From: Bacteroidia bacterium
GTDB taxonomy: Bacteria; Bacteroidota; Bacteroidia; B-17B0; Aurantibacillaceae
Length of the DNA stretch: 50,493 nucleotides
NCBI GenBank assembly: GCA_020846335.1
Contig: JADLED010000119.1
Location: 1-50,493 of the forward strand
Direction: 5' to 3'
Positions 21,234 through 29,145 of this stretch are shown one piece after another; the first letter of the stretch is position 1; each line of letters opens with the position of its first letter. The notes beneath the pieces are model-generated. The model did no database searches, had not been told where the DNA came from, and saw only the letters and a program-made list of their open reading frames with translations. The translations under genes were made by a program, and so were the position numbers.

Positions 21234-21599
21234 TTAATTTTGAGGGTTTATCTTTTCCCACTTGCTTTTAAAGGTGTAGGAAATAACGGTGGCACGTTGC
21301 TTGGCCATTTCGGCACGTTCGCCGCTAAACAAACTATCAACCGTTGAGGTAAAAGTGTGTAACCACACATCAAACAAAGGTGGGCTTATGGGCAGGTGAA
21401 GGTGTTTGTCGAAAACATTGGTGGTATAGCCCGGCTCATCCAGCAACACAAAACTCCAAAAGTGAACAATGCGGGGAACGTGGGCTTTAAAATCCAAACC
21501 GGCAAAGACAGGTTTCATTTCTTCTATCAGAAGCAGGTGATCGTAGAAAGCGTTAACGAGTGTTTCAATATCAGACTTTGTTTCTATGTCTTTTAGCAT
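21234..21599 (-). CDS. Group III truncated haemoglobin
   Basis: A 121-residue haem protein of the 2-on-2 truncated globin family, group III. The sequence shows the N-terminal DIETLVNAFYDHLL helix, the PRIVHFWSFVLL helix and the probable proximal histidine segment FDKHLHLPISPPLFDVWLHTF. Group III members bind O2 or NO and are linked to stress from reactive nitrogen or respiration in other bacteria. The ATG at 21597-21599 gives MLKDIETKSDIETLV, a better start than the GTG two codons upstream. The stop lies one base from that of the convergent T9SS gene. Confidence 0.88.
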   Translation of the reverse strand: MLKDIETKSDIETLVNAFYDHLLLIEEMKPVFAGLDFKAHVPRIVHFWSFVLLDEPGYTTNVFDKHLHLPISPPLFDVWLHTFTSTVDSLFSGERAEMAKQRATVISYTFKSKWEKINPQN

Positions 21600-21637
21600 A
21601 GGCACAAAATTACACTTAAAAGAATTAGGAATTCGCC

Positions 21638-22348
21638 TTAATTCGGCCTCACATCTGTATCGCGCTCATCGCCACCCAAGGCTGGGCGGTTATTGTTGGC
21701 CGAGTCGCCTTCAATAACTTCGGGTGCACGGCGTTTGCTTTTTTTCTTTAAGGATGCCTGATACTCGGCACTTAAAGAATTTTGAGCGCTGGCACTTAAG
21801 GAATTTACGGCTGTTGAGCTTTGAGGGTTTGCCAGTGCAATGGCAGGCACTTTGTTTAATACCGCTACTGTTGGTGTTGGCAAAATTTTGTTGGCAACGA
21901 TGCCAGGTGCGGGGCTGGGTGCAACTGTTTTTGAGACAGAGCTTTGCGAGATGACTGAAGGGGGATTGATTTTAGTAGCAGTTGAAGCAACATTACTTGT
22001 TGGGGTTTTAACCTCGGGTAAAGGTGCTGCAATTTGTGTTTTTATTTCGGGTGTGGTAATGGCAGAACTGGCTGCACCCACCTCGCTCACGGGCTTTTTA
22101 ATGCTGATAAAATTAAACAACAGTACCGAAAAGAAAATAATTAACAAACCAAACACCGCCGGAATAATCACGTTGCGGTTAAGCGGCAGCTTCACATCCT
22201 TTAGCGGATTGTGACCATGGTGCTTGTTCTGAGTGTTAGAATAAGAATCGAACTTTTGCCAGGCCTCTTGGCTTGGTGGTGTTTCAATGTCCCTTAATTT
22301 AACCCGCAGTTTTCTTTCATCAATTTCGTAGGTAAAGTGAGTACTCAT
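21638..22348 (-). CDS. Single-pass membrane protein coupled to the sigma factor (putative anti-sigma)
   Basis: A 236-residue protein with a cytoplasmic N-terminal part (1-58), one membrane span (about 59-83, RNVIIPAVFGLLIIFF) and a long periplasmic part rich in Pro, Ala, Ser, Thr and Val, ending in a basic KKKSKRRAPE stretch and an acidic tail. Its ATG overlaps the sigma factor stop by four bases (22345-22348), so translation is probably coupled. Position and topology are those of an anti-sigma factor, but the zinc-binding HxxxCxxC motif of the ZAS group is absent and no family is recognised. Confidence 0.6.
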   Translation of the reverse strand: MSTHFTYEIDERKLRVKLRDIETPPSQEAWQKFDSYSNTQNKHHGHNPLKDVKLPLNRNVIIPAVFGLLIIFFSVLLFNFISIKKPVSEVGAASSAITTPEIKTQIAAPLPEVKTPTSNVASTATKINPPSVISQSSVSKTVAPSPAPGIVANKILPTPTVAVLNKVPAIALANPQSSTAVNSLSASAQNSLSAEYQASLKKKSKRRAPEVIEGDSANNNRPALGGDERDTDVRPN

Positions 22349-22917
22349 GCTTTAATACTTTTAAGGTTCTTTTCTATATTTTTTTGCAGGTTGTACCTCG
22401 CCTTTTCAAGGTTGCTTTTCACGGTTTCTTCGCTCGATTCGAGCAATGTAGCCGCTTCCTTGAGGCTGAGGTTATCCACCACATGCAAATTAAATACCAA
22501 TCGTTGGCTTGGAACCAGTTGCTGAAGGGATTTTATCAATACCTCCGTGTCAACATGATTGTAGTCTATCCACTCGTTGTTTTCAAAAAGATTGTAGTTT
22601 TTCGGGGCGCTTTCGGTAGCATGCACCGTACTCGAAACATAGTATTCGCTTCGTATATTTTTTATGTGTGTAACGCATTCCTGAATAAATTCCTTTTCCA
22701 GAAACTCATCGAGATTAATTGATTTGGCCTGCCTGAGTTGCACGAGTTTATTCAGGCAATTGTTAAATGCCAGATTAAACACTTCCTCGGCCTGTTCTGG
22801 GCTTTTGCAGTAGCGCATGGCAACCCCATAAAGCTTTCCATAGTTGGAGTCAAACACCATTTTTCGGGCGTTTGCATCTTTTTTATGAATTAAGGCAAGT
22901 AGTTCGTCAGACGACAT
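22345..22917 (-). CDS. ECF-type RNA polymerase sigma-70 factor
   Basis: A 190-residue alternative sigma factor. Region 2 is seen at about residues 15-60 (DSNYGKLYGVAMRYCKSPEQAEEVFNLAF). Region 4 with its helix-turn-helix is at about 131-180 (VPSQRLVFNLHVVDNLSLKEAA, ESSEETVKSNLEKARYNL). Region 2 is weaker than in typical ECF factors, and the linker (about 65-125) is longer and acidic. It is the first gene of a two-gene unit with a membrane protein that may control it. An inverted repeat lies just upstream (22945-22968). Confidence 0.85.
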   Translation of the reverse strand: MSSDELLALIHKKDANARKMVFDSNYGKLYGVAMRYCKSPEQAEEVFNLAFNNCLNKLVQLRQAKSINLDEFLEKEFIQECVTHIKNIRSEYYVSSTVHATESAPKNYNLFENNEWIDYNHVDTEVLIKSLQQLVPSQRLVFNLHVVDNLSLKEAATLLESSEETVKSNLEKARYNLQKNIEKNLKSIKA

Positions 22918-23316
22918 AGTTTACACCTTTAGCAACCAGTTAAACGAAAGTTACCGGTAAAAGTTTCGAATTGGTTAATTTTTAAATCATTTATAACGCC
23001 GTTTTAGGGCTCACATGTTGCCAAAACAAAGGCGTTTAGGCACATTTTAATGAATAAAAATGTAAGGTTTCGTATTCTTACTTAAAAACTTTTTCGACTC
23101 AAACAAAAATATTTATCGCTTTTTTCGCAAAATTATTATTCGCTTGTAAATCAACCTAATCACGGGTTTTCACCATTTTCTAACAAAAATTATTTGTTTA
23201 AAACTTGGGTCTGCTGTTAATTCATTTAACTATCTATTCGGACTATTTTTCTATTTATTTGCAAAGGCGATTACACACACATATACTGATTACAAAAAAT
23301 TAACGAATTAATAAAC
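22918..23316. other. Intergenic region between the sigma factor gene and nrdB
   Basis: About 400 bases with no open frame that looks like a gene. It must hold two divergent promoters. The sigma side has an inverted repeat (22945-22968) and a near-consensus -7 element TAACTTTC on the minus strand (22946-22953). On the nrdB side, an AT-rich stretch ends in TTATTTGC (about 23255-23262), a loose -7 candidate roughly 55 bp before the start. No convincing NrdR box was found. Confidence 0.5.
22945..22968. promoter_or_regulatory. Inverted repeat upstream of the sigma factor gene
   Basis: CGAAA (22945-22949) and TTTCG (22964-22968) flank a perfect 10-bp palindrome TTACCGGTAA (22951-22960). The spacing on the two sides is unequal (1 and 3 bases). 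It lies 28-51 bp upstream of the sigma factor start and overlaps the putative -7 element, so it could be an operator or a leader hairpin. Confidence 0.4.
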
Positions 23317-24288
23317 ATGACAGAACCTATACTTGTCGAAAATAAGGACCGATTCGTCCTCTTCCCAATCAAATACAAAGATATTTGGGAGTTTTACAAA
23401 AAAGCGGAAGCCAGTTTTTGGACGGCGGAAGAAATTGACCTTGCCTCTGACATTGCCGATTGGAACAATAAATTAAACGATAACGAAAAACACTTTATAA
23501 AACACGTTTTAGCCTTTTTTGCGGCCAGCGATGGCATTGTAAACGAAAATCTGGCGATTAATTTTCTTAACGAGGTGCAATACCCTGAAGCCCGCTGTTT
23601 TTACGGCTTTCAGATTATGATGGAGAACATACATTCCGAAACTTATTCTTTATTAAACGATACTTATATTAAAGACCCTACCGAAAAAGATCATTTATTA
23701 CACGCTGTGGATACCGTTCCCTGCGTGGGAGAAAAAGCACAGTGGGCTTTGCGTTGGATTAACAACGGCTCTTTTGCCGAGCGTTTAATTGCTTTTGCAG
23801 CCGTTGAAGGCATTTTCTTTTCGGGGTCTTTTTGCTCTATCTTCTGGCTAAAAAAACGCGGCCTCATGCCGGGCTTAACATTCAGCAACGAATTAATTAG
23901 CCGCGACGAAGGTCTGCACTGCGATTTTGCCTGTTTATTATATGCACACCATGTAAAAAATCAATTGCCAAAAGAGCAGGTAACAAAAATTATTACCGAT
24001 GCCGTTTCCATCGAAAAGAAATTTGTGGTGGACGCTATTCCGGTAAAACTAATAGGTATGAACTCTGATTTAATGTGTCAATACATTGAATTTGTAGCCG
24101 ACCGCCTGCTGGTAGCCCTTGGCTGCGCTAAATTCTATAATGCCTCGAATCCGTTCGATTTTATGGAAATGATTTCGCTTCAGGGTAAAACCAATTTCTT
24201 CGAAAAACGTGTGGCCGAATATCAAAAAGCCGGCGTTATGAACAACAAAGAGGAAAACAACGTGTTTAACCTGGACGAAGACTTCTAG
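23317..24288 (+). CDS. nrdB: Class Ia ribonucleotide reductase, small subunit
   Basis: Radical-generating beta subunit that makes the tyrosyl radical used by NrdA to reduce ribonucleotides. 323 residues. Di-iron ligands and the radical residue are visible: Asp72 ([13 protein letters not shown]), Glu103 and His106 (MMENIHSE) and Tyr110. Later blocks [27 protein letters not shown] and [14 protein letters not shown] supply further ligands. The tail [10 protein letters not shown] is the peptide that docks on the large subunit. It closely resembles eukaryotic RRM2-type subunits, as is usual in this phylum. nrdA follows after 243 bp on the same strand. Confidence 0.96.
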   Translation: MTEPILVENKDRFVLFPIKYKDIWEFYKKAEASFWTAEEIDLASDIADWNNKLNDNEKHFIKHVLAFFAASDGIVNENLAINFLNEVQYPEARCFYGFQIMMENIHSETYSLLNDTYIKDPTEKDHLLHAVDTVPCVGEKAQWALRWINNGSFAERLIAFAAVEGIFFSGSFCSIFWLKKRGLMPGLTFSNELISRDEGLHCDFACLLYAHHVKNQLPKEQVTKIITDAVSIEKKFVVDAIPVKLIGMNSDLMCQYIEFVADRLLVALGCAKFYNASNPFDFMEMISLQGKTNFFEKRVAEYQKAGVMNNKEENNVFNLDEDF

Positions 24289-24484
24289 GTTTTAACATTC
24301 GTAGGCTAATTCCTCCCGCCCGATTTTGTAACTTTATGTGAGCAAGACCAACGTCTGGCAAGGGAATTTTAGCCCCAAATGTTAAGAAAGAATGAAATAA
24401 TTTAATTAACCGGTGAATTGTTGAAACATTGAAAAACAACCAACCAAAAAAGGATAAAATTGAAAGTACCTTGTAATAACCAAT

Positions 24485-24500
24485 CCCGATAGTTATCGGG
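24485..24500. repeat. Perfect 16-bp inverted repeat between nrdB and nrdA
   Basis: CCCGATA-GT-TATCGGG forms a 7-bp perfect stem about 32 bp before the nrdA start. No T run follows on the plus strand, so it is not a terminator for nrdB. Palindromes of this kind recur between genes in Bacteroidota (recalled, not checked). Only this copy was seen in the window. Confidence 0.6.
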
Positions 24501-24531
24501 GCTCAAAAAACCAAAAAAAAACTAAAGGCGT

Positions 24532-26949
24532 ATGTTTGTATTAAAAAGAGATGGCACCCGCGAATCGGTAAAATTCGATAAAATTACCGCACGTATTCAA
24601 AAACTAAGTTATGGCCTGGAGCCTGCACACGTTGATCCGATTCTTGTAGCCAAGAAAGTGATTGATGGCGTGTATGATGGTGTAACTACCAGCGAACTGG
24701 ATAACCTTGCTGCAGAAACTGCGGCATCACTTACCGTTCGTCACCCCGATTACGCACAACTGGCTTCGCGCATTGCAGTTAGTAATCTGCACAAAAACAC
24801 TATTAAATCATTCTCCAAAACAGTGGAGGCTTTGTACAACTACATCGACCCTAAGAACGGTTTACGCGCCGCCCTTATTGCCGATGATGTGTATGAAATT
24901 GTAATGGCAAACGCCCATACACTTGATTCTTCTATTATATACGACAGGGATTTTGGTTATGATTATTTTGGTTTTAAAACCCTTGAGCGTTCGTACCTTT
25001 TAAAAATGAACAACCGTGTGGCCGAACGTCCGCAACACATGATTATGCGCGTGGCGGTTGGTATTCATAAAAACGATATTGAAGCCGCTATTAAAACATA
25101 CAATTTAATGAGCGAGCGTTGGTTTACACACGCCACACCAACCTTGTTTAACGCCGGCACACCAAAACCACAAATGAGCTCGTGCTTTTTATTACAGGTA
25201 AAAGACGATAGCATTGATGGCATTTACGATACTTTAAAACAATGCGCTAAAATTTCGCAAAGTGCCGGTGGTATTGGCATCAGCATCCACAATGTGCGCG
25301 CCACAGGTTCTTACATTAAAGGCACCAATGGCACCAGCAACGGCATTATTCCAATGCTTAAAGTGTATAACGAAACCGCCCGTTACGTTGATCAGGGTGG
25401 CGGAAAACGCAAAGGCTCCATTGCTGTTTATCTTGAGCCATGGCATGCCGATATTTATGATTTTCTTGACATTCGCAAAAACCACGGTAAGGAAGAAATG
25501 CGCGCCCGCGATTTATTTACTGCACTCTGGATTCCGGATTTATTTATGAAACGTGTGGAAGCAGAAGGCGATTGGAGCCTGATGTGTCCGAACGAATGTC
25601 CGGGACTGAGCGATTGCCACAGTGCCGAATTTGAAGCCCTTTACACAAAATACGAAAGCGAAGGCCGTTTCCGTCGTCAGATAAAAGCCCGTGAATTGTG
25701 GGCTGCCATTATCGAAGCGCAAATTGAAACCGGAAATCCTTACATGTTGTTTAAAGATGCGGCCAACTCAAAATCAAATCAACAAAATTTGGGCACCATC
25801 AAATCCAGCAATCTGTGTACCGAAATTTTAGAATACACCAGTCCTGATGAAGTGGCCGTGTGTAATCTGGCATCCATTGCCTTGCCGCGTTTTGTGGACG
25901 AAAAAGCCAATACATTTGATCACAATAAACTGTTTGAAATAACCTATCAGGCTACTTTAAACTTAAATAAAATTATTGACCGCAATTACTATCCGGTGCC
26001 TGAGGCACGCAACAGCAATTTGCGTCATCGCCCAATTGGTTTAGGCGTTCAGGGATTGGCCGATGCCTTTATTTTAATGCGCTATCCATTTGAAAGTGCC
26101 GAAGCCAAACGTTTAAATTCCGAAATTTTTGAAACCATTTACTTTGCTGCTTTAACTGCAAGTAAAGATTTGGCAAAAGTGGATGGCCCTTACGAATCGT
26201 ATCAGGGTTCACCTGTATCAAAAGGCATTTTCCAACACGACATGTGGAATGTTGCTGCCAGCCCGCGTTGGGAATGGGATGTATTGCGTGAAGAGATTAT
26301 GAAATACGGTGTGCGCAACAGTTTGTTACTGGCACCAATGCCAACCGCCAGCACTTCGCAGATATTGGGTAACAACGAGTGCTTTGAGCCATACACCAGC
26401 AACATCTACACACGCCGTGTATTGAGTGGGGAATTTGTGGTGGTAAACAAACACTTACTACGTGACCTCGTAAAACTGGGTATCTGGAACGAGAACCTGA
26501 AAAACAAAATCATTGCTGCCAATGGTTCGGTTCAAAACATTCCTGAAATTCCACAAAACATTAAAGAGCTTTACAAAACCGTTTGGGAAATTAAACAACG
26601 TACCATTATTGATATGGCTGCCGACCGTGGTGCGTTTATCGATCAGTCGCAATCGTTGAACCTGTTTATTCAGGATGCCAACTTTGCCAAGATGAGCAGT
26701 GCCCACTTCTATTCGTGGAAAAAAGGTTTAAAAACCGGCATGTATTACCTGCGCACAAAAGCTGCTGCCGATGCCATTAAGTTTACCGTTGATCAAAATG
26801 CGCTAGCACAACCTACTTTTGTGTTAGGCAACGAAGACCAATTGGTGGTGGACAGAGGACAAGGCCATGTATTGAGCTTTGAAGAGCAACAGGCGCAATT
26901 GAGCTGTAGCTTAGACAATCCTGAAGCCTGCGAGGCTTGTGGGTCATAA
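24532..26949 (+). CDS. nrdA: Class Ia ribonucleotide reductase, large subunit
   Basis: Catalytic alpha subunit of 805 residues. An N-terminal ATP-cone (about 1-90, [22 protein letters not shown]) gives overall activity control. The 10-stranded barrel has the catalytic loop [12 protein letters not shown] (Asn, Cys and Glu of the active site), [16 protein letters not shown] with a redox cysteine, and [17 protein letters not shown]. The extreme C-terminus CEACGS holds the cysteine pair that re-reduces the active site. It is of the eukaryotic RRM1 type, matching its nrdB partner. A terminator follows at 27017-27046. Confidence 0.96.
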   Translation: MFVLKRDGTRESVKFDKITARIQKLSYGLEPAHVDPILVAKKVIDGVYDGVTTSELDNLAAETAASLTVRHPDYAQLASRIAVSNLHKNTIKSFSKTVEALYNYIDPKNGLRAALIADDVYEIVMANAHTLDSSIIYDRDFGYDYFGFKTLERSYLLKMNNRVAERPQHMIMRVAVGIHKNDIEAAIKTYNLMSERWFTHATPTLFNAGTPKPQMSSCFLLQVKDDSIDGIYDTLKQCAKISQSAGGIGISIHNVRATGSYIKGTNGTSNGIIPMLKVYNETARYVDQGGGKRKGSIAVYLEPWHADIYDFLDIRKNHGKEEMRARDLFTALWIPDLFMKRVEAEGDWSLMCPNECPGLSDCHSAEFEALYTKYESEGRFRRQIKARELWAAIIEAQIETGNPYMLFKDAANSKSNQQNLGTIKSSNLCTEILEYTSPDEVAVCNLASIALPRFVDEKANTFDHNKLFEITYQATLNLNKIIDRNYYPVPEARNSNLRHRPIGLGVQGLADAFILMRYPFESAEAKRLNSEIFETIYFAALTASKDLAKVDGPYESYQGSPVSKGIFQHDMWNVAASPRWEWDVLREEIMKYGVRNSLLLAPMPTASTSQILGNNECFEPYTSNIYTRRVLSGEFVVVNKHLLRDLVKLGIWNENLKNKIIAANGSVQNIPEIPQNIKELYKTVWEIKQRTIIDMAADRGAFIDQSQSLNLFIQDANFAKMSSAHFYSWKKGLKTGMYYLRTKAAADAIKFTVDQNALAQPTFVLGNEDQLVVDRGQGHVLSFEEQQAQLSCSLDNPEACEACGS

Positions 26950-27016
26950 TGTGTCTTCGATATACTCAAACACCGGATTAGTCAAATTCAGGCACCGAGC
27001 CATTTAAATACTAACT

Positions 27017-27046
27017 AAAAAGCCTCTCAGAAATGAGGGGCTTTTT
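27017..27046. terminator. Terminator after nrdA
   Basis: AAAAGCCTCTC pairs with GAGGGGCTTTT (one G-T pair) around a short AGAAAT loop, followed by a T run on the plus strand. An A run before it makes it potentially bidirectional. It lies about 70 bp past the nrdA stop. Confidence 0.8.
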
Positions 27047-27124
27047 TGTTGCGTTAAAGCTTGGTGATTGGGTATTTTGCAAAAAGCAGAATAATTGTAT
27101 ATTTGATTAACAAGCAAAAAACCA

Positions 27125-27714
27125 ATGACATTTAAAAGGAACATCCTGCTAATTCTGTTTCTTGGCTTAATACCTTTTGCCTGTTTTCTTGAAGCCAAAT
27201 ATCCTTTTTACAAGGTTACTGACATGAAAGTGGAATTGTATGAAAGTAGTTTAATGACTAAAAAATTACTGGCATCGGATAGCATTGGCAACGATTCGGT
27301 TTATATAAAAGTGCTAATGGCCCCGATGTGCTGGCACTAATCCATAATTCTGATATTACGACAAGTTGATATGCCACAACCAAAGAACGCAATGGTAGCA
27401 GAGGTTTAAAAGACAAAGTGTTAGACGTGACACTTGTTTGCAACGGTACTTTTTGCGGCATTGCCCCTGGCACTGATTTGATGAATTACGTGAGTTACAT
27501 TAATTCAATTGGGCATTACAGCGATGTGAATGATTTTATTACGGAACTAAACATGCGGCCCAAATCGTATAGCTATTACCAGGGCAAAGAGCTGGATTAT
27601 ACCTTGGTGCTTTGGCTTAAACCCAATGACCGGAAAAAATATACGTTTACACTTAATATTGTTTTTAAAAGTGGAAACGAGGCACATGCTGAAATGGATT
27701 TAATTTGGAGGTGA
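27125..27714 (+). pseudogene. Broken gene for a small exported protein
   Basis: Two open pieces read as one protein if repaired. The first (27125-27310) has a signal-like N-terminus (MTFKRNILLILFLGLIPFACF) and runs to DSVYIK. At an A run near 27307-27310 the frame shifts: losing one A from an ancestral five-A run would explain it. The continuing frame reads SANGPDVLALIHNSDITTS, meets TGA at 27367-27369, then goes on YATTKERNGSRGLKDKVLDVTLVCN to the end, FKSGNEAHAEMDLIWR. Two independent lesions, one frameshift and one nonsense, make a sequencing slip alone unlikely. The family is not recognised with confidence. Confidence 0.65.
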
Positions 27715-27843
27715 AAAATCAATAACCTTTCAATTAATCAAACAAATGCGCATAAACCAACGGTAGTATAAAAAACAGGCGTTTTTGCTAATGAGGAATA
27801 AGACGGATCTCAAAGTGGACTCAGTTTTTCTGGCATCAACTAA

Positions 27844-28245
27844 TTATTGCCTTACGCCTGTCATTGTAAAAGTGGTACTTTGCGTGTATTCAAAATTGTT
27901 GGTATTCAAGAAATGCCCGGAGCCTTCAAAGGTGGTTAAATTACCCTTTTTGTCAATTTCATAAAGGCTCTCGCCTCCGGCACCAATTCTTACTTGATAG
28001 TGTTTATCACTTTTATTATAAAACACTCTGCCTGATGCTTCAGTTTTTGTTGTATCGTAATGCCACACATATGTAGCTCCAGATCGGATAACTGAACTTT
28101 TAACAAAAATAAACCGAATCTTCCAATCCCCACAATATTTGTTTCTATAATCGAAAGGTCTTTTTTTGCAACCATTAAATAGTAAGATGAATGCAAACAA
28201 AAGGATGCTCAACTTAGTGGATGATAAAAAATTATGCGTTTTCAT
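27844..28245 (-). CDS. Putative lipoprotein of unknown function
   Basis: A 133-residue protein with a lipoprotein signal: hydrophobic stretch LSILLFAFILLFNGC, with Cys26 as the probable lipidated residue, followed by KKRP. The rest (GDWKIRFIFV, GRVFYNKSDKHYQVRIG, GNLTTFEGSGHF, TTFTMTGVRQ) looks like an all-beta, lipocalin-like fold, as in many small Bacteroidota lipoproteins. No specific function is assigned. It sits in a patch of short genes that includes a pseudogene. Confidence 0.65.
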   Translation of the reverse strand: MKTHNFLSSTKLSILLFAFILLFNGCKKRPFDYRNKYCGDWKIRFIFVKSSVIRSGATYVWHYDTTKTEASGRVFYNKSDKHYQVRIGAGGESLYEIDKKGNLTTFEGSGHFLNTNNFEYTQSTTFTMTGVRQ

Positions 28246-28358
28246 AAATGGGTATTTTACACTAAATTATAAAATTTTTAGTAAAAACCAAGGACACTAA
28301 AATGGAAAATAAAACTTACTTAAACACTTCCGATTCTTTTGTAACTTAGTATCCACAA

Positions 28359-28586
28359 ATGAAAACATACAAAAATCTTTCCGGCAATTCGGGTGTGGTA
28401 GCTTACGAGATGGGCGAAAAATTCATCTGCATAAAATTTGAAGGCGAATCCAGCATTTACACGTTTAACTACCGTCGTCCGGGTAGGGCTTTGGTGGAGC
28501 AAATGAAAGCCCTTGCTCTCAAGGGTCAGGGACTAAGCACTTTCATAACCGAAAAAGTAGGTGCAAATTTTGATTCGAAACGATAA
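28359..28586 (+). CDS. KTSC domain small protein
   Basis: A 75-residue protein matching the KTSC domain: SGNSGVVAYEMGEKFICIKFEGESSIYTFNY, then GRALVEQMKALALKGQGLSTFI. The domain occurs alone or fused to other enzymes and has no settled biochemical role, though it has been linked to nucleic-acid-related proteins. A TTTTGTAACTTAG stretch 20-30 bp upstream resembles a degenerate -7 element. It stands alone among short accessory genes. Confidence 0.7.
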   Translation: MKTYKNLSGNSGVVAYEMGEKFICIKFEGESSIYTFNYRRPGRALVEQMKALALKGQGLSTFITEKVGANFDSKR

Positions 28587-28660
28587 ATGATTGATATAAA
28601 TTCATCTTCAATTTAAACGACACCGTTTGTGTTCAGAATAAACTACAAATTTTACAGACT

Positions 28661-28936
28661 ATGAATTTGATTAAAAAAATCGGAGCCGTGTTGTTAATTG
28701 TTTTTTGCGGAATTTTTTTGATCTTTTTTTCTGTTTCAATATTAAAAGGAATAACCACTTTTATCGGTTCTGAGCAGGATGCGTTTAATGTGGGGTATCT
28801 TTTAGGAACACTGTTATTCTCAGGCTTATTTGGTTTTGGAACTTACAAACTTATGATGTATGCACTTAAGTTACTCAATGGAAAGTCCCTAACAGATATA
28901 AATGAAGAAACCCATGGCGATAAGGAATTAGAATAA
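28661..28936 (+). CDS. Small membrane protein, two spans
   Basis: A 91-residue protein with two hydrophobic segments (about 7-30, IGAVLLIVFCGIFLIFFSVSIL, and about 44-68, VGYLLGTLLFSGLFGFG), joined by a short acidic loop. An acidic tail ends DKELE. No family is recognised. The start ATG is preceded by an AT-rich stretch, and the reading frame shows the amino-acid pattern of a real membrane protein. Confidence 0.55.
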   Translation: MNLIKKIGAVLLIVFCGIFLIFFSVSILKGITTFIGSEQDAFNVGYLLGTLLFSGLFGFGTYKLMMYALKLLNGKSLTDINEETHGDKELE

Positions 28937-29145
28937 AAAACAGTCAGGTTTCAATAACTGTTAATTCCTGATTAAGTACTTCCGGTATATTTTTTCTATC
29001 CACATTTCTGATTAATGCTACCACTTGTATAGCAAATTTTGTGAGTTGTATAAATCAAGTCATTTCCTTTGGTCATCCGACTATCTTTACAAAACAAAGC
29101 CCGCGAAATCAATTCGTAAATTCTTAATCCTAAAAATTTATTTTT

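Noticed and set aside
23027..23279. Two similar 18-mers starting CAAAGGCG at 23027 and 23262
   Set aside because: They agree at only 15 of 18 positions and lie 235 bp apart. Chance similarity in an AT-rich region cannot be excluded.
23255..23316. Possible NrdR box before nrdB (CACATATACTG with flanking GATTACA copies)
   Set aside because: The stretch does not form the symmetric 16-bp NrdR palindrome, and the two GATTACA copies are too short to mean much.
23317..26949. Eukaryote-like ribonucleotide reductase as a sign of recent transfer
   Set aside because: This type is normal in Bacteroidota, and codon and base use look like the neighbours.
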